64,000 nt of DNA from assembly GCA_008704415.1 (NCBI GenBank), contig VXIS01000002.1, positions 310,001 to 374,000 of the forward strand, written 5' to 3'. The notes beneath the pieces were generated by a model. That model was not told the origin of the DNA. It searched no databases and saw only the letters and a program-made list of their open reading frames with translations. Origin of the DNA: Sphaerosporella brunnea (Eukaryota; Ascomycota; Pezizomycetes; Pezizales; Pyronemataceae). Positions 9,213-22,023 of the stretch are shown here, piece after piece; position 1 is the stretch's first letter, and each line of letters begins with the position of its first letter. Both the position numbers and the translations under genes were made by a program.

Positions 9213-11016
9213 ATGAAACTGTTGCGCCGGCTCATCGCTGTGGTTCTCGTCGCCTCGTCGCTCCTTTCTGCCACCACCGCCACTGATTCCACCGCAAAAG
9301 GTCCCACCGATTATGACGAACACCTGTCCCTCAAGACCCTCCCGGGAAATGCAGTGTATGCTTCAGCAGCTGCCGTAATGTGGCCTTGCTGATGGAAGGG
9401 AAAACAGTCTTGCATCCTTCAGCTTCGTCACCAACGGAACCTTTGATAACCACCATTCTGTTTTCCCACGTTCTCTCGCCCAAATCCTCGAGCACAGCCA
9501 TGCACGCGAACTGCACCTGAAGTTTTCACTCGGCCGTTGGGACTCTGAGCTCTGGGGCACGCCGATCGGGAAAGCCGGGGGCACGGGAGTGGAACTCTGG
9601 GCGTGGGTGGAAGCCGATGACGATGCTGGAGCGGACAAGCAGTGGAGGACGCTCACCAATGCGCTTTCCGGGCTGTTTTGTGCATCTCTAAACTTTATTG
9701 ATGGTACACGTACAATCCGGCCGGTGATGAGCTTTGCTCCCGAGGGACATCACTCGGAGAAGGAGATGGAGCGGCTACACCTGCTGCACGGAAGCCTGCC
9801 ACGCGAGCCGGTATGTACGGAGAATCTCACGCCATTCCTGAAGCTACTACCGTGTAAAGGCCGCGCGGGAATCTCTAGTCTTCTAGACGGCCACAAGCTG
9901 TTCGATGCCCAATGGCAGAGCATGTCCGTCGTCATCAAGCCCGTGTGTGATAACGGTCGGTGCAGGTTGCAGGTGGAGCAGACGGTAGACATGGTTCTGG
10001 ACATCGAACGGTCACTGCAACGCCGCGACTCCCCCGTTCCAAAACCATTACCAGTAGAACGCCTCAATTGCGATACTTCGAAATTCTACGGGACCGGTGA
10101 TTCCTGTTTCCCGCAAACAAACCTCGGTGACCTCCCCTGGTCCCTCTCGGAGATCTTTGGCCGCCCCATCAAGGGCGTTTGCCCGCTCGCGCGTCCAAGC
10201 AGAGAAGCGCATGTCTGCGCGATTGTTCCAGCCGAGCGCTCAATCTTCGTCTCACAGAACTCAGTCGAAATCAAGTATCCGGACGGAACGCGGTGTTTCG
10301 TTCTTCCAGACACGGCAGACTTCGACGTGATCCTACCGCAGCAGTCACCAGCCCTACCACTGCGTCTGGAGCTGCCGCCACTCTATGCCAGCCGCAGCTT
10401 TACGGGGCACGGCCAAGAGCGTGGAGGCGTGCAAGCAGTTCTTCGCAATCCCTCCCTCACGGAAACCGTTGACTTCGTATACCTCGAATCCCTCCCCTGG
10501 TTCATGAAGCCGTATCTACACACACTCCGCACGACGCTTTCCCCGGCATCCCCCGGGTTCGAGCCAATACAGGACCTCTTCTACCGGCCGGTGCTGGACC
10601 GTGCACGCGGGGCACACCTCGAGGCCGCGCTACGCATCCCGCCAAACTCCACGCTCACCCTCAGCTATGACTTCGACAAGTCGGTGTTGCGCTACACCGA
10701 ATACCCACCGGATGCGAACCGCGGGTTCGACGTCGCCGCTGCCGTGATTACAATCCCGAAAACGGGGTTTGCGATCAGAACGACTAGCTTGCTGCTGAGT
10801 CTGCCCACCCCGGACTTCTCGATGCCGTATAATGTTATCATCCTCTCGTCCACCGTTATCGCGCTGGCGTTTGGAAGCGTGTTTAATCTGTTGGTGAGGA
10901 GATTTGTTGGCGCAGATGAGGTATCTCCTAGAACGCAGCGGTTGGAGGAGTTTAAAGAACGGTTGTTGGCTGCCATCCTCAGGAGGACGAGAGGCGAGAA
11001 GAAGAAGATGGAGTAG
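9213..11016 (+). CDS. GPI16: GPI transamidase subunit GPI16 (PIG-T)
   Basis: Exons 9213-9355 and 9408-11016, joined over a 52-bp intron (GTATGC...ACAG), give 583 codons. The start at 9213 is supported by an N-terminal signal peptide (MKLLRRLIAVVLVASSLLSA) directly followed by YDEHLSLKTLPGNAVLASF. Family landmarks follow: LHLKFSLGRWDSELWG, TLTNALSGLFCASLNFID, PPLYASRSFTGHGQERGGVQ, LESLPWFMKPYLHTL and LSYDFDKSVLRYTEYPPDA. One membrane helix (YNVIILSSTVIALAFGSVFN) near residue 540 precedes a short basic cytosolic tail. PIG-T/Gpi16 is the ER-lumenal scaffold that helps attach GPI anchors to proteins and is disulphide-linked to the Gpi8 protease. Length and topology fit a complete gene. It is convergent with the cdt2-like gene. 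Confidence 0.95.
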
Positions 11017-11598
11017 GATATACCAGGTAAAGATGGTGTTTCTGCTTTGCGTTGCTTTATTGTGCTTTTGATGCAGCATTTTTGGTAGTTTGTACATATT
11101 GCAATTGCGATTGATGAAGTAGGATGCGTATGATATCTGGGTGGAATCGATTTGTCCACAGGAAATAGCATCCCTGTCACGTGTTTTTCACTGGCACTTG
11201 GTGGACGGCTTTCCGTCAAGTATTTTTACTGAGTTTCTATTTCCTCCAGTTAAACATACGATCTCGCTCGACTTTGTGAGGCGGTTGGTTTCTGTGGTAG
11301 GTAATCATTTTCCACCCTCGATCTGTTTCCTGCTAAAAAATTATATACCTGCAAACATTAAAACACATTTTCATCAAGGTATCCATCCGCTCTTCAGTGA
11401 TATAAAAGACGCACGCGCTTCAGAAATTGCAAAGGAAAAAAAAACAAAAAAAAAAAGGAAAAGGAAAAGCAACGCTCACGGAACGCCTCCTGCTCCAATT
11501 ACAGCCAAGCAACAACTAGAAAGAAAGCGTGAAATGAATAATAGCAAGTGTAATGGCCGCACACCACAACAACCAACGGTTAAAAAAAAAACAAGATC
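11017..11598. other. Intergenic region between convergent genes
   Basis: This spacer holds the 3' ends of GPI16 and the cdt2-like gene. A lysine-rich open frame at 11141-11602 is driven by A-rich sequence (AAAAAAAACAAAAAAAAAAGG near 11436) and has no recognisable motif. Nothing else is supported. Confidence 0.5.
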
Positions 11599-13323
11599 CT
11601 AAATCTTCCCACCGGACTCCGCGTCACCCTTCCTGTCGGCCCATCCCCAAAGCCACCTCCTGCCGCCCTCCTCGCCGCCAGCCCTCATATTCTCCGCCTC
11701 AACGCCCCTCTCGCCTTGTCTCCAGCACCGCGCGGTGTAGTTGTCAGAAACGGTGACAAGGTCACCACCCACAGTCCACGTGACATCCGTGACTTCTCTG
11801 TCGTGGCCACGGACCAGGGCGACGCCGCGGCCCACCTGCAAATACTTCGCCAGCGCCAGCGGGTGGGAATTATTAACAAACGTGTCAGAAATACGTTTGT
11901 CTAAGTAGCGTTCCTCGGTCGGAAAGAGGCAGGCAACGCCGTCGGAGGATCCGGTCGCAACAAACTTTCCGTCACGGCTGATGCCGCCTTTGACGTAGAA
12001 CGTTTCTGCGTGGAGGCGAGGATGGGAGTATGCATGCATCGGGCCGTTCTGGAGGTGGTGCGTGGCGTATGCGTATACATTTGAGTCCTTGCAGACGGCA
12101 TACACACGCTGGCCGTCGGGTGAGACGCTGAGGGAGTTGACGCCGAAGTTTCTGTGGGCCGGGAGGGCGTGATGCGGTGGAAGTGCCGAGGTTTCGACGG
12201 GGATAGGACTCTTGCGGCGGACCTGGCTCGTGCGGAGGTCCCACACTTTGATCACCGCGTTGTGTTCACAGGCGGTCGCGATCCGGTGATCATCCAGCCA
12301 CACTGCCGCAGTGACCGAGTTGCTCTTGCGGTTGGACTTGTGCGCGCCCAACACGGATAGTACCGGGCTGAGAACCGTGACGATGTTGGGGCCGTCTGAC
12401 ATCATTGGTCCGGCCACCCGCAGGTCCCAGACATTGAGGTTTCCGTCGCGGGAGCTGGAGCAGAGGATCGATGGGTTTGCGGCGTTGAAGTAGATCTGCT
12501 TGACGCTGTTCTGGTGGTGCTGAAGGCTTGAAAGCGTGCGCTGCTTCATGACGTCAAATATGCGGCAGGTCTGGTCTCCGGACGCAGTCGCAAGGAGTTT
12601 ATCATCCGGCGACCAGCACAGGTCAAAAATCGCGTTGTCATGGCATTGGAACGTGAGGTATGGAATCGCAAAGCCTGGGTCCTCGTCTTTGGCCGTCTCC
12701 ACCAGACGCACCGCGCCCGACTCGTCACCGATGGCTATCAGAGAACTAGCGTTGCAAGCGGAAGTACTGAATGGTAGACATTGGGCACCGTCGTCGGAAG
12801 GAAAGATCTGATGAATGTCATCTGGGCTCGAGTAGAACGCCAGTGGTTCCATCGCCCAGTCTACTTTACGCGTCAGCGTTGCGCTAAACGGTACTTGACA
12901 CGTGCAACTTGAAAACAGGAGGAACAACAAACCTGCGCAGTGGAAGCCCCGGCGGCCACCAGCAACCCCAGGGGGAAGCATCCCCAAACTCCGCTTCAGC
13001 AAGAGGTTCTGAGTCGTTGGCCGTACACGCTGGGGCGGTTTGACAAGCTCCAGGTCTTCGTCCAGATCGAGCTCAACGCGCTGCCGGCTAGGAGACGCCG
13101 GATCATTTTTGATCGAAGGGTCTATACGTGCTCGCTTGCTGGCCCGGTGAGAAGGCGATTCGTCTGGTGAAAGCAGATGCGCCCGTCCAGAGCGTGAATT
13201 AGCCGTGCCAATGGCGGACAATGCTCGACGCGGAGTGAAGAATGGATGGATTGCTGTGCCCGACGAAGGAGTTTTGCCACCGGGCGGTGAAAGTAAGGCG
13301 GATGCAGGATCTATTGCGGACAT
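11599..13323 (-). CDS. cdt2: WD40 protein, CRL4 substrate receptor Cdt2/DTL-like
   Basis: The start is set at the ATG at 13323 (MSAIDPASALLSPPGG) rather than the upstream in-frame ATG at 13485, whose extra 54 residues are low-complexity. A 39-bp in-frame intron (12894-12932, GTTTGT...TCAAG) is likely, leaving 561 codons. The disordered N-terminus has a basic patch (ASKRARID). Then come WD repeats: FQCHDNAIFDLCWSPDDKLL, TASGDQTCRIFDV, HHQNSVKQIYFN, SSSRDGNLNVWDLR, CEHNAVIKVWDLR, VNSLSVSPDGQRVYAV and VRGHDREVTDVTW. The two WDLR motifs are DWD-box-like, as needed to bind DDB1. Cdt2 targets Cdt1 and Spd1-type proteins for degradation in S phase. WD40 domains are hard to tell apart, so the orthology is probable, not certain. 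Confidence 0.7.
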   Translation of the reverse strand: MSAIDPASALLSPPGGKTPSSGTAIHPFFTPRRALSAIGTANSRSGRAHLLSPDESPSHRASKRARIDPSIKNDPASPSRQRVELDLDEDLELVKPPQRVRPTTQNLLLKRSLGMLPPGVAGGRRGFHCAGLLFLLFSSCTCQVPFSATLTRKVDWAMEPLAFYSSPDDIHQIFPSDDGAQCLPFSTSACNASSLIAIGDESGAVRLVETAKDEDPGFAIPYLTFQCHDNAIFDLCWSPDDKLLATASGDQTCRIFDVMKQRTLSSLQHHQNSVKQIYFNAANPSILCSSSRDGNLNVWDLRVAGPMMSDGPNIVTVLSPVLSVLGAHKSNRKSNSVTAAVWLDDHRIATACEHNAVIKVWDLRTSQVRRKSPIPVETSALPPHHALPAHRNFGVNSLSVSPDGQRVYAVCKDSNVYAYATHHLQNGPMHAYSHPRLHAETFYVKGGISRDGKFVATGSSDGVACLFPTEERYLDKRISDTFVNNSHPLALAKYLQVGRGVALVRGHDREVTDVTWTVGGDLVTVSDNYTARCWRQGERGVEAENMRAGGEEGGRRWLWGWADRKGDAESGGKI

Positions 13324-13833
13324 GGTGGGGGGGCAATTGAGGGTTGTAGTGGTGGAAGAAGACAGGTGGGTGCGTGATGGGGGGAAGTTGGGTCCGTGAT
13401 GGGGAATTTGGTGGTTGGGTTTGTTGACAGGGACTTTTATGCGTGTTGCAGGGCAAACCACACTAGGGTTTGACGCGTCGGCCAATTACCATCACGAAAA
13501 TCCTAACAAGGGCTACAAATATATACGAAAGCCAAATTCATCGATTTTCTGAGTGATGAGTCCAGACTGAAGTCTTACAGAGTAGGGAATACAAAAATCC
13601 GTGAATGCCAGAGTATCACCCGTGACATATTCTAATTACAGGGAATCACTCGACACTTTGCTATCAATTGCAACCAACTGTTTTTTCAATTCGATCCCCC
13701 GTCAGAAGTACACGGCAAGATCGCCAAAAGGAAAAGAACCACCACCCGAACAGTATCGATGTACAGATCCCATTCCGCAAAACCCACTCTCGATTCAAAA
13801 GAAAACATCATAAAAGCATAACAACTCATCCGC
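13324..13833. other. Spacer between two minus-strand genes
   Basis: This spacer combines the promoter/5' UTR of the cdt2-like gene (with an in-frame upstream ATG at 13485) and the 3' UTR of the next gene. No other feature is supported. Confidence 0.5.
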
Positions 13834-15649
13834 TTAGTGGTGGCCGATGTGAAGCTTCTCTACATCAACGTACGTCAGCCAAGAAACCTATAAGACCGAG
13901 GACGAAACAAACCCTTGATCTTCTCTCCAAGGCTGGGCTTATCATCCGGCGGATGATGATCCTTCGCGGTACTGATGCCAATGCTAGGTTTGCCGGGAGT
14001 CGTCGACTGCAGTCTTTGAGGACCTTTGTCCTGACCATGGTGAACTCCCTGCGCATCCAGAAGACGGCTGTTCCCCGCATCGTCAGCTCTATCCGGAACA
14101 CGAAAAGGATGGAATGTACTTACAGCGCCTCCCTTCCCGCACCAGGAGCAGTAGCATCAAAGTCACCGCCGTCCGCCGCAACGCCTGTGCTCTTGACGTG
14201 CTTCTCGCCCGTGCCCTCTCCAGTGCCAGGCCCACTCGGCAGCTTCTGTCCACTCGGGAGGGTAGTCGGTCCAGAGCTCTCGGGATGCTCATCGATGAGT
14301 GGGACGCTCTTGTGACGATTCATATCGGCAGTCTCAGCAGACGTAGGGACACCATCACCGCCTGCCGAAGGGGTGTCCATGGCTTCGTGAGAACCCTGGT
14401 GATGGCGCCGCTGCTCTGCATCGCGCTCTGGTACATCGCCGGATGAGGGGGAAGACGCAGCGCCTGGTCTGCCGTGTGAGCCGCCAAGGCCGGTGTTGTG
14501 GTCGAGGGAACCGGGGCTGGTGCCTGGCACCGTGGACTGGCCCGCAGAAGTGTCGTCGCCGGCTTTGAAGGTTACGCCCTTGCGGTCCGAGGCTTGACTG
14601 GGAGCACCCATGTTTGGCTGACCGGGGACAGAGCTGGCCGATGAGTCTTCCGCGGCAACCTTGGTGGTGACTTCGGTGCGTGTGGGGCCGGGAGGGGCAT
14701 CGACGCTGTGGATGTCGCCGGGACCGCCGGAGAGCGGCGAGGCGGTGGTCTTGGTCTTGGTAGTGGTGTGTTCTCGGGGTTCACGGGTCTCGCGGCTGGC
14801 CATGCCGGCTGCAGTCACGCCGGTCAGTTCAGAGCCCAGGCGGTGCTCATCCCTGCCGGAGGTGAGATCGCGGTGGCCAAGATCGGTGGTGTCGCGGTGC
14901 TCTAGACCAGAGGTGTGGTCATGGTGACCAGGAATGACATCGCGCTCACTTCGGGTCGAATAATCCTCGCCGCGCCGAGCGGCGGCATCCTTTTTGCTGG
15001 CCAGACCGCTGGGCGCCGCAGCACCAATCACTCCCGAGGAGGCGCCGGTAGTGTCCCGATGCATTGTAGTGTCCGGGTGAGAGCCGTTGGTATCTAGAAG
15101 AGGCTCGGGGTTGTAGATGTCCCGGTGTCCAGACATTAGGTCAATGGAACGAGCACTAGGACTGGGAGCTCGAATGTGGATGTTCCGGCCCATGGATCCA
15201 GTATCATCGATCTCACGAACAGTGGAAGGGCGCATGCCAGTAGTGGACGGGGCAATGCGATAGCGTTCGGTAGTGTTGGCACTCGACAAACCAGGCTCAT
15301 CCGCAAAACCTGTAAATGTGCCAGTCTGCGATCCATAGCCCGAGCCTGCGGTGTGAACCGTCCCGTACGAGCCAGGCATCTTCCCCGAACCCGTCAAACC
15401 ATGTCCACTAGTTCCTTTCTCCATAGCCTCAACCTCACTGACTGTCGACGGGTGCAGGCCACTCTTTGCGGGCGCGGGCTGGTTGAGGGTGTATCGACCG
15501 GGGGCATCGTCTCTAGTGATCGAAGCTCCGGTTGTCCTGGAGGCGTCACGCTGGGTGTATCCCTTGTTTTCTACAGGCTCATCACGGTTGGTCTCGCCGA
15601 AGAGGGGCTTGCCGGCAGAAGCCGCGGCAGCGGTAGAAACTCGGTCCAT
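13834..15649 (-). CDS. Disordered hydrophilic LEA/hydrophilin-like protein
   Basis: Three exons (14124-15649, 13913-14067, 13834-13859) join perfectly in frame to 568 codons. Introns are 56 and 53 bp; the last exon is only 26 bp. The body is rich in Gly, Ser, Thr, Asp, His and Arg with almost no hydrophobic residues, e.g. HRDTTDLGHRDLTSGRDEHR, so it is almost surely disordered. Repeated short segments (GLHPSTVSEVE / GMRPSTVREID) are present. The C-terminus, GGDFDATAPGAGREALRLLD then PSLGEKIKEKLHIGHH, matches a recurrent tail of ascomycete stress-related small proteins. The KIKEKLHIGHH end only appears after both introns are removed, which supports the model. A desiccation, heat or osmotic-stress role is inference from composition. 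Confidence 0.8.
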
Positions 15650-17141
<1,492 letters not shown>

Positions 17142-17392
17142 ACCTTTACTTTTCCGGGGAGATGGTTAATCTATCTCATGGCTGCGATATCTAGAGGGTT
17201 TAACGACGGATGGCGGTCTACATAGAAGGAAACAAAAAGTCTTACCTTGAGAAAAAAAATTCGTTGTGTCGATTGTCCTTGTGCGATTGTGTGGCTGTTC
17301 TGCTTGAAGTGTCCCGGTGTTTGAAATCATTGTGGTACTAGATACCTAGTATCTCTGGTTTTGAGCCTCGCCCTGTCCTCATCAGTGTTCTC

Positions 17393-17845
17393 CATAGCCG
17401 GCCCAAAAACCCCAGGCCGGCTGTGAAATGGGGCTGGCCTTTTGATTAGCCCGGCTACGAAGCTGGCTCTTGGTATGTGGGAAAGTCGAATGACGGTTCG
17501 TGACTGAACGCCAAGGCATTTAAATGGACGGGAAATACGACATCCCAATCGTACAAACCAAATCCTACCCCCGGCGAGTCGCCTTTCAAAGCACTGGAAC
17601 AGATTCGGGGTGGAAAGATGCTTTGTTCACATGTGATGGCGGTCGGTCACAGTCCGTCACGTCGGTCACAGTCCGTCACGTCGGTCACAGTCCGTCACGT
17701 CGGTCAGTTCCCTGTTTGTATGTGAGTGATATTCAGTGAAGCTCATTCTTCATACGCAATCGACACCATGACAGCTGTTGCAGTCCACAGCCAGCCGGGC
17801 TGACTTTTTAACTTGCAGCCCGGCCAGTTGCTATTGAGAACACTG
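17393..17845. mobile_element. Non-autonomous hAT element, complete with TSD
   Basis: The 453-bp element has ends CAGTGTTCTCCATAGCCGGC and, reverse-complemented, CAGTGTTCTCAATAGCAACT. It is flanked by the identical 8-bp duplication GTCCTCAT (17385-17392 and 17846-17853). It belongs to the same family as the 436-750 copy by its ends, although the interior differs. It sits ~250 bp past the S27a stop codon. No transposase is encoded. Confidence 0.9.
17644..17706. repeat. 19-bp tandem repeat inside the hAT MITE
   Basis: The unit CGGTCACAGTCCGTCACGT is repeated about 3.3 times with no changes. It lies in the interior of the 17393-17845 element. Subterminal or internal short repeats can be transposase-binding sites, but that is not shown here. 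Confidence 0.85.
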
Positions 17846-18673
17846 GTCCTCATGCTCACCCTCACCCGCCTGGAACATGGTCGTGACACCAACACCGTGA
17901 AACCAAAACCCACAAACGACGCTCACTTTTTTGGGCCCCCAAGCCCACCACTTCCTTCCATCAAAAGCCAGCCCTTGATCACATCCTGCGATAACCCCCC
18001 CCCCCAAAGCTGCCTCAACACCATGGCAAATGGATTCCACTTGAAGTACGAGCCACCCCATTATAATACGACGATGATACTCAAGGTTTCAGAAAGTTTC
18101 TAAAGCGATTCCAGCAAGTATGACGCTGCCGCAGCAACGGCGCCCTCGTCCGCTACTTCCCCAAAGTCTCACGCTTTGTGGAGCTTGCTCTCCTCGCTCT
18201 TCACATCCCAGCACTCGTCTACACGAGCAGACCTCGTGCCAGGAAGCAGGTGGCACACAAGCACCCCCATACCCTATTCCCTTTGAGCAGACGATCAAGG
18301 CGGATCTACCGCAACGAGCAATGAGATACAGACGTCACCGGTCTCCATCCGTGATCTTTTTCTGTCGTCATCAGGGTCGTCTGAGTTCTGAGCTATACAC
18401 TGAGTGATACCAGGTGAAGCTACAGTTCGGACGCCACAAGTAGACGGGGTTCCCTCTCGTTTCTCAATAGCGACCATGCGATCGACACGAGAAACCGGAA
18501 AAGTATCGGAAAAGCAAGAGAAGCGATTCCGGAGGAGGGAATTGACGCCGCCGGGAAACGAAAGAAGGAGATGGGGGTGCTAAGTAAGGACTGGGAATCT
18601 CATCACGTCGGTGCCCGACTGTATATCTAGCCAGCTATGGATAGATCCGTCTACAGTGGAGGGAAACATAACA

Positions 18674-18744
18674 GCCCGAATGGTCTAGTGGTATGATTCC
18701 TGCTTTGGGTGCAGGAGGTCTCCGGTTCAAACCCGGATTCGGGC
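18674..18744 (+). tRNA. tRNA-Pro (anticodon UGG)
   Basis: A complete 71-nt cloverleaf. The acceptor stem GCCCGAA pairs with TTCGGGC, the D-arm region contains TGGTCTAGTGGTATGA (A box), the anticodon stem CCTGC/GCAGG has loop TTTGGGT (anticodon TGG), and the T arm carries GGTTCAAACCC (B box). There is no intron and no encoded CCA. A T-rich polymerase III terminator follows at once. Confidence 0.95.
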
Positions 18745-18768
18745 CTTTGTTTTTTTTATTTTTTTTTT
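18745..18768 (+). terminator. RNA polymerase III terminator of tRNA-Pro
   Basis: The tRNA is followed by CTTTGTTTTTTTTATTTTTT, with runs of eight or more T on the coding strand, the standard Pol III stop. Confidence 0.85.
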
Positions 18769-20429
18769 AAATTTCAATGCTGTGCCACGAAGTAGAATTT
18801 TAATAACATTGTTTGGCCTCTCTGAATGTAAATTTCTACTATTGTAAAAACAAAAAAGGCGGTTTCATGAAGCCCGTATTGTAAGACTTCCGGCAGCAGT
18901 TTGGCAGTTGATTTTCGACTTTGCACCTCGTGGTACATACAATATTTTTGCCTCCACCACCGGTCAAAGGCGATGTTCTATGGCTGTGCGGAGCCCAATC
19001 ACCAGATTTTTGGACGCCTACTTCCCCCTCCCCTCCATTCAGACTTCCCATCTACTCCAGTAGGTACATACAACACCGTGTTCCCGCAGTTTAAGGTTTC
19101 AAAGCTTCTCGTTTCAGTGCTCCCATGCTGCCATTTTGGCTTTGGGGACATCTGTCTCACAAGTTCGGATTGCACGACAACCTTTTTGCAACGGCGGCGG
19201 AAGACACAGGGCCGGACCAGCATAGCATGTGCAGAGCGTCGAAGCTTCGCGCAGTGAGGGGGGGACGATCACGGGGGCACGGACGTCACTCCGCCCGGAA
19301 GCCACAGTTTTTCCAATCATGCAAAATCAAACCAAGACATCTCTCTAGCTCCAGGACGGAGGGGTGGCCGCCGCCGGAGCTCGAGCTTTGTTCGTAGCCG
19401 CCGGTGGGCCGCAGCGAGCGGTGTGGAGCACAGGCACACACCTGCCGAGGCAGCCCATCGCCCAACATCCAGCAGGGGGTCGACGGCGAGCACTCTGGTG
19501 GTGGTGTGGTGTGGGTTCGCTGGCTCGCCGGCTGCAGCGAGGGATGTGGAACACACACCCAGCTCCGGAGGGACACCCGGCCGATATCGATATCCGGTGT
19601 TTGCTTTCCTGTTTGGCAACGGCTTGCATGCACGCCCCCGCCTCTTCTCGCTGCCGCCGACCTCACCCCCCACGCTCTGCAGCTGATCCAGAGCTCGGCC
19701 GGTTTCGTCCAAAGCATGCACCCTGAGCGTTGACGGCACGCAGCGTGCAAACGCCGGAAACTCTAATCCAGACCGGCAGCTTTTTTTTGGTGGCTGGCTG
19801 AGTGTCCATGCGCAGCCCATGCCGGAGCATCCCGTTTGTTGTCTTTCCTTTCCTGCAGCCACCCAGCCGCACGGGGCATGCGTTGCATTGGGCACCCCGC
19901 GGCCCAGTCCAGCCGCACGCACGCACGCATGCACGCAAGGCAAACTCAAAAACGGGGGCAGCCGGTGAACCCACACCGGCAAGAAGATAATGCCGCAGCG
20001 GCAGAGGATTTCCTGCGGTGGGTGGCATCCAAGTCTGTCAGCTACATGCATGTCACAGACTCACAGTCAGGGAGGTGTGGCTGGACCCATGCGCGGGTGT
20101 TGCAGCAGACATGAAAATAAAAATATAAAAAATAAAAAATAAAAAAAGGTTGGGTGAGGGCTGCGTATGCGGAGTGTGTTGTCAGGAATGTACCACGCAC
20201 GGCTGACGATCAACGCCGCCGCCACCAGCGTGTTTGGCCGACGCCACTGCAGCAAGCAGGCGAGCACCCTGCTGGCTACCTGTGTGTGTGCTCCAGCCAG
20301 CTTTTACAAATCGATGTGCAGGAGAAGAGCATCATCTGCCGCGGCGTCTGGAGCAAAAAAAGCATAGAGGTGTTCCAGATAGCACACCGCGCATGCAGAA
20401 GCAGCCCGCTGACCAACTTTTGCTGACAG
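18769..20429. other. Gene-free stretch, GC-rich low-complexity
   Basis: Long open frames on both strands (e.g. minus 19317-20051) arise from GC-rich sequence and show no family motif. Two imperfect direct repeats of ~120 bp (around 19384-19440 and 19505-19560) share GCAGCGAG...GTGTGGA. A run of GCACGCACGCACGCATGCACGC lies near 19916. No gene is supported. Confidence 0.4.
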
Positions 20430-21070
20430 GAAGCCTATTGGTAGAGCATTAGGCATCTCAGTCAAGTGGCCACCCCTCCGTCTGGAGCAAAAAAAATGCA
20501 TGTATGTGTCCCAGATAGGTATCTCACTCGCGGCCACCCACCGGCCAACTTTTACATGCAGAGTCTCAGCTCAGGCGGCCACCCCTTCTGCCTGCAGCAA
20601 AAAATCAAAAAGGGAAAACAAAAGAGAATGTGTGTTCCAGATGCAGCAGCCCACCAGCCATTTTTACCAACAGGAAGCTTATTGGCAGAGTGCGAGGCAT
20701 CTCAATCAAGCGGCCATACCTCCGTCTGGAGCAAAAAAAATGCATGTATGTGTCCCAGATAGGTATCTCGCTGCGGCCGCCCACCGGCCAGCTTTTACAT
20801 GCAGAGTCAGCTCAGGCGGCCACCCCTCCTAAAAAGGGAAAAAAAAAAGAGAATGTGTGTTCCAGATGCAGCAGCCCACCAGCCATTTTTACCAACAGGA
20901 AGCTTATTGGCAGAGTGCGAGGCATCTCAATCAAGCGGCCATACCTCCGTCTGGAGCAAAAAAAATGCATGTATGTGTCCCAGATAGGTATCTCACTCGC
21001 GGCCGCCCACCGGCCAACTTTTATTTTTTACATGCAGAGTCTCAGCTCAGGCAGCCACCCCTCTGGAGCA
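20430..21070 (+). repeat. ~230-bp tandem repeat, three copies
   Basis: The landmark GGAAGCTTATTGGCAGAGTG recurs at about 20432 (diverged), 20674 and 20899. Each unit goes on with CTCCGTCTGGAGCAAAAAAA, CCAGATAGGTATCTC and GTGTTCCAGATGCAGCAGCC. Units differ by short indels, so open frames shift between copies, arguing against coding function. Confidence 0.85.
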
Positions 21071-21379
21071 AACAAAAGCAAAAATCAAAAAGCGAAAACG
21101 AAAAGGAAAAAGGAAAGAGAATTACCCCGCGCGAGAAGCATGCTGCATCTGCTTCCCTCCGGGCTTGCGGTGTCCCCAGCCCCCCACCCACCCCCCGGGT
21201 GCCAGAGTAGACACCCGGGAATAGAGGAGCTCAGATGGGATGGGGCCAACATGCGCGGGTAAACAGGGGGCCAACTAACACGCGCGGGTAAAGAGAGGGC
21301 TAACCAACACGCGCGCGGGTAAAGAGAGTAGCAGAATCCATTGCAGTATCCGCCAAAAGCGAGTTATGTTTTAATCTAC

Positions 21380-21726
21380 CCGTGTTCGCAATAGCTAGCT
21401 AGCCCGGCTGTTTGGGCTGCGGCACGTGACAGAGACCACAATGACAACAAATACGACCATCATGATATCAACTATGAAATGAAAAGTACATAAAGATGTT
21501 CGCCGTGGAAAATGACGACTAGGAGGGAATCACTTGATAGAAGTTTACTTCAACATTACAGATCTTGATAAGTTTATCGGCGCCGATTGAACACCGCCAC
21601 TCGCAGTGGCCACCCAAAGCCCTGGCAGGCTGGGCCGTTTGGGCTGATGCAAAAAGCCCGCCGGGCTGGCTGCTTAAAGCAGCCGGCCAAGCCCGCCCGG
21701 CTTTCGGCTGGCTACTGAGAACACTG
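21380..21726. mobile_element. Degenerate hAT MITE
   Basis: The right end ...GGCTGGCTACTGAGAACACTG matches the hAT family ends seen at 436 and 17393, and the left end CCGTGTTCGCAATAGC is a worn version. The interior (GATAAGTTTATCGGCGCCG, CCGCCACTCGCAGTGGCC) is the reverse complement of the 436-750 copy. No TSD remains. Confidence 0.7.
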
Positions 21727-22023
21727 AGTGTTCCTGCTAGCCGACCCAGAAAGCCCGGCTGTGCGGGCGGGCTGCCAAAAGGCAACAGCCCGGCTGTCTC
21801 AACTCACGACGGGCTGGCTGCCGGGCTTTGACTGAGGTGAACCTTTGACTGAGGTGAACTTGTCATGCAACCATCAGTCTGACCTAGTTACGCCGCAAAC
21901 TGAAGAGTGTTTCCGTGTAGCTGTTGCTCCGTTCCTCGCAGCTGGAAGCCCGCCAGCCAGCCCGCCCGTCTTATCTCTCAGCCCGACGGGCGGGCTGGCT
22001 ATCAGGAACGCTGGTTCAGAATG
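21726..22023. mobile_element. Second degenerate hAT MITE, abutting the first
   Basis: It starts GAGTGTTCCTGCTAGCC directly after the first MITE and ends GGGCTGGCTATCAGGAACGCTG. A duplicated TTTGACTGAGGTGAAC lies inside. A related partial copy in inverse orientation is at 36550-36759. Confidence 0.6.

Noticed and set aside
9589..11016. GPI16 starting at the internal ATG at 9589
   Set aside because: An upstream exon with signal peptide joins in frame over a normal intron and completes the family N-terminus.
13324..13485. Upstream in-frame ATG (13485) as the start of the cdt2-like gene
   Set aside because: The extra 54 residues are low-complexity; the ATG at 13323 gives a more typical N-terminus. 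It remains possible.
19317..20051. 244-codon minus-strand open frame
   Set aside because: GC-rich, competing long frames on both strands, no family motif, signal or splice structure.
20154..21262. Repeated frames with CSRCSSPPAIFTNRKLIGRV
   Set aside because: They follow a ~230-bp tandem repeat whose indels change frame between copies.
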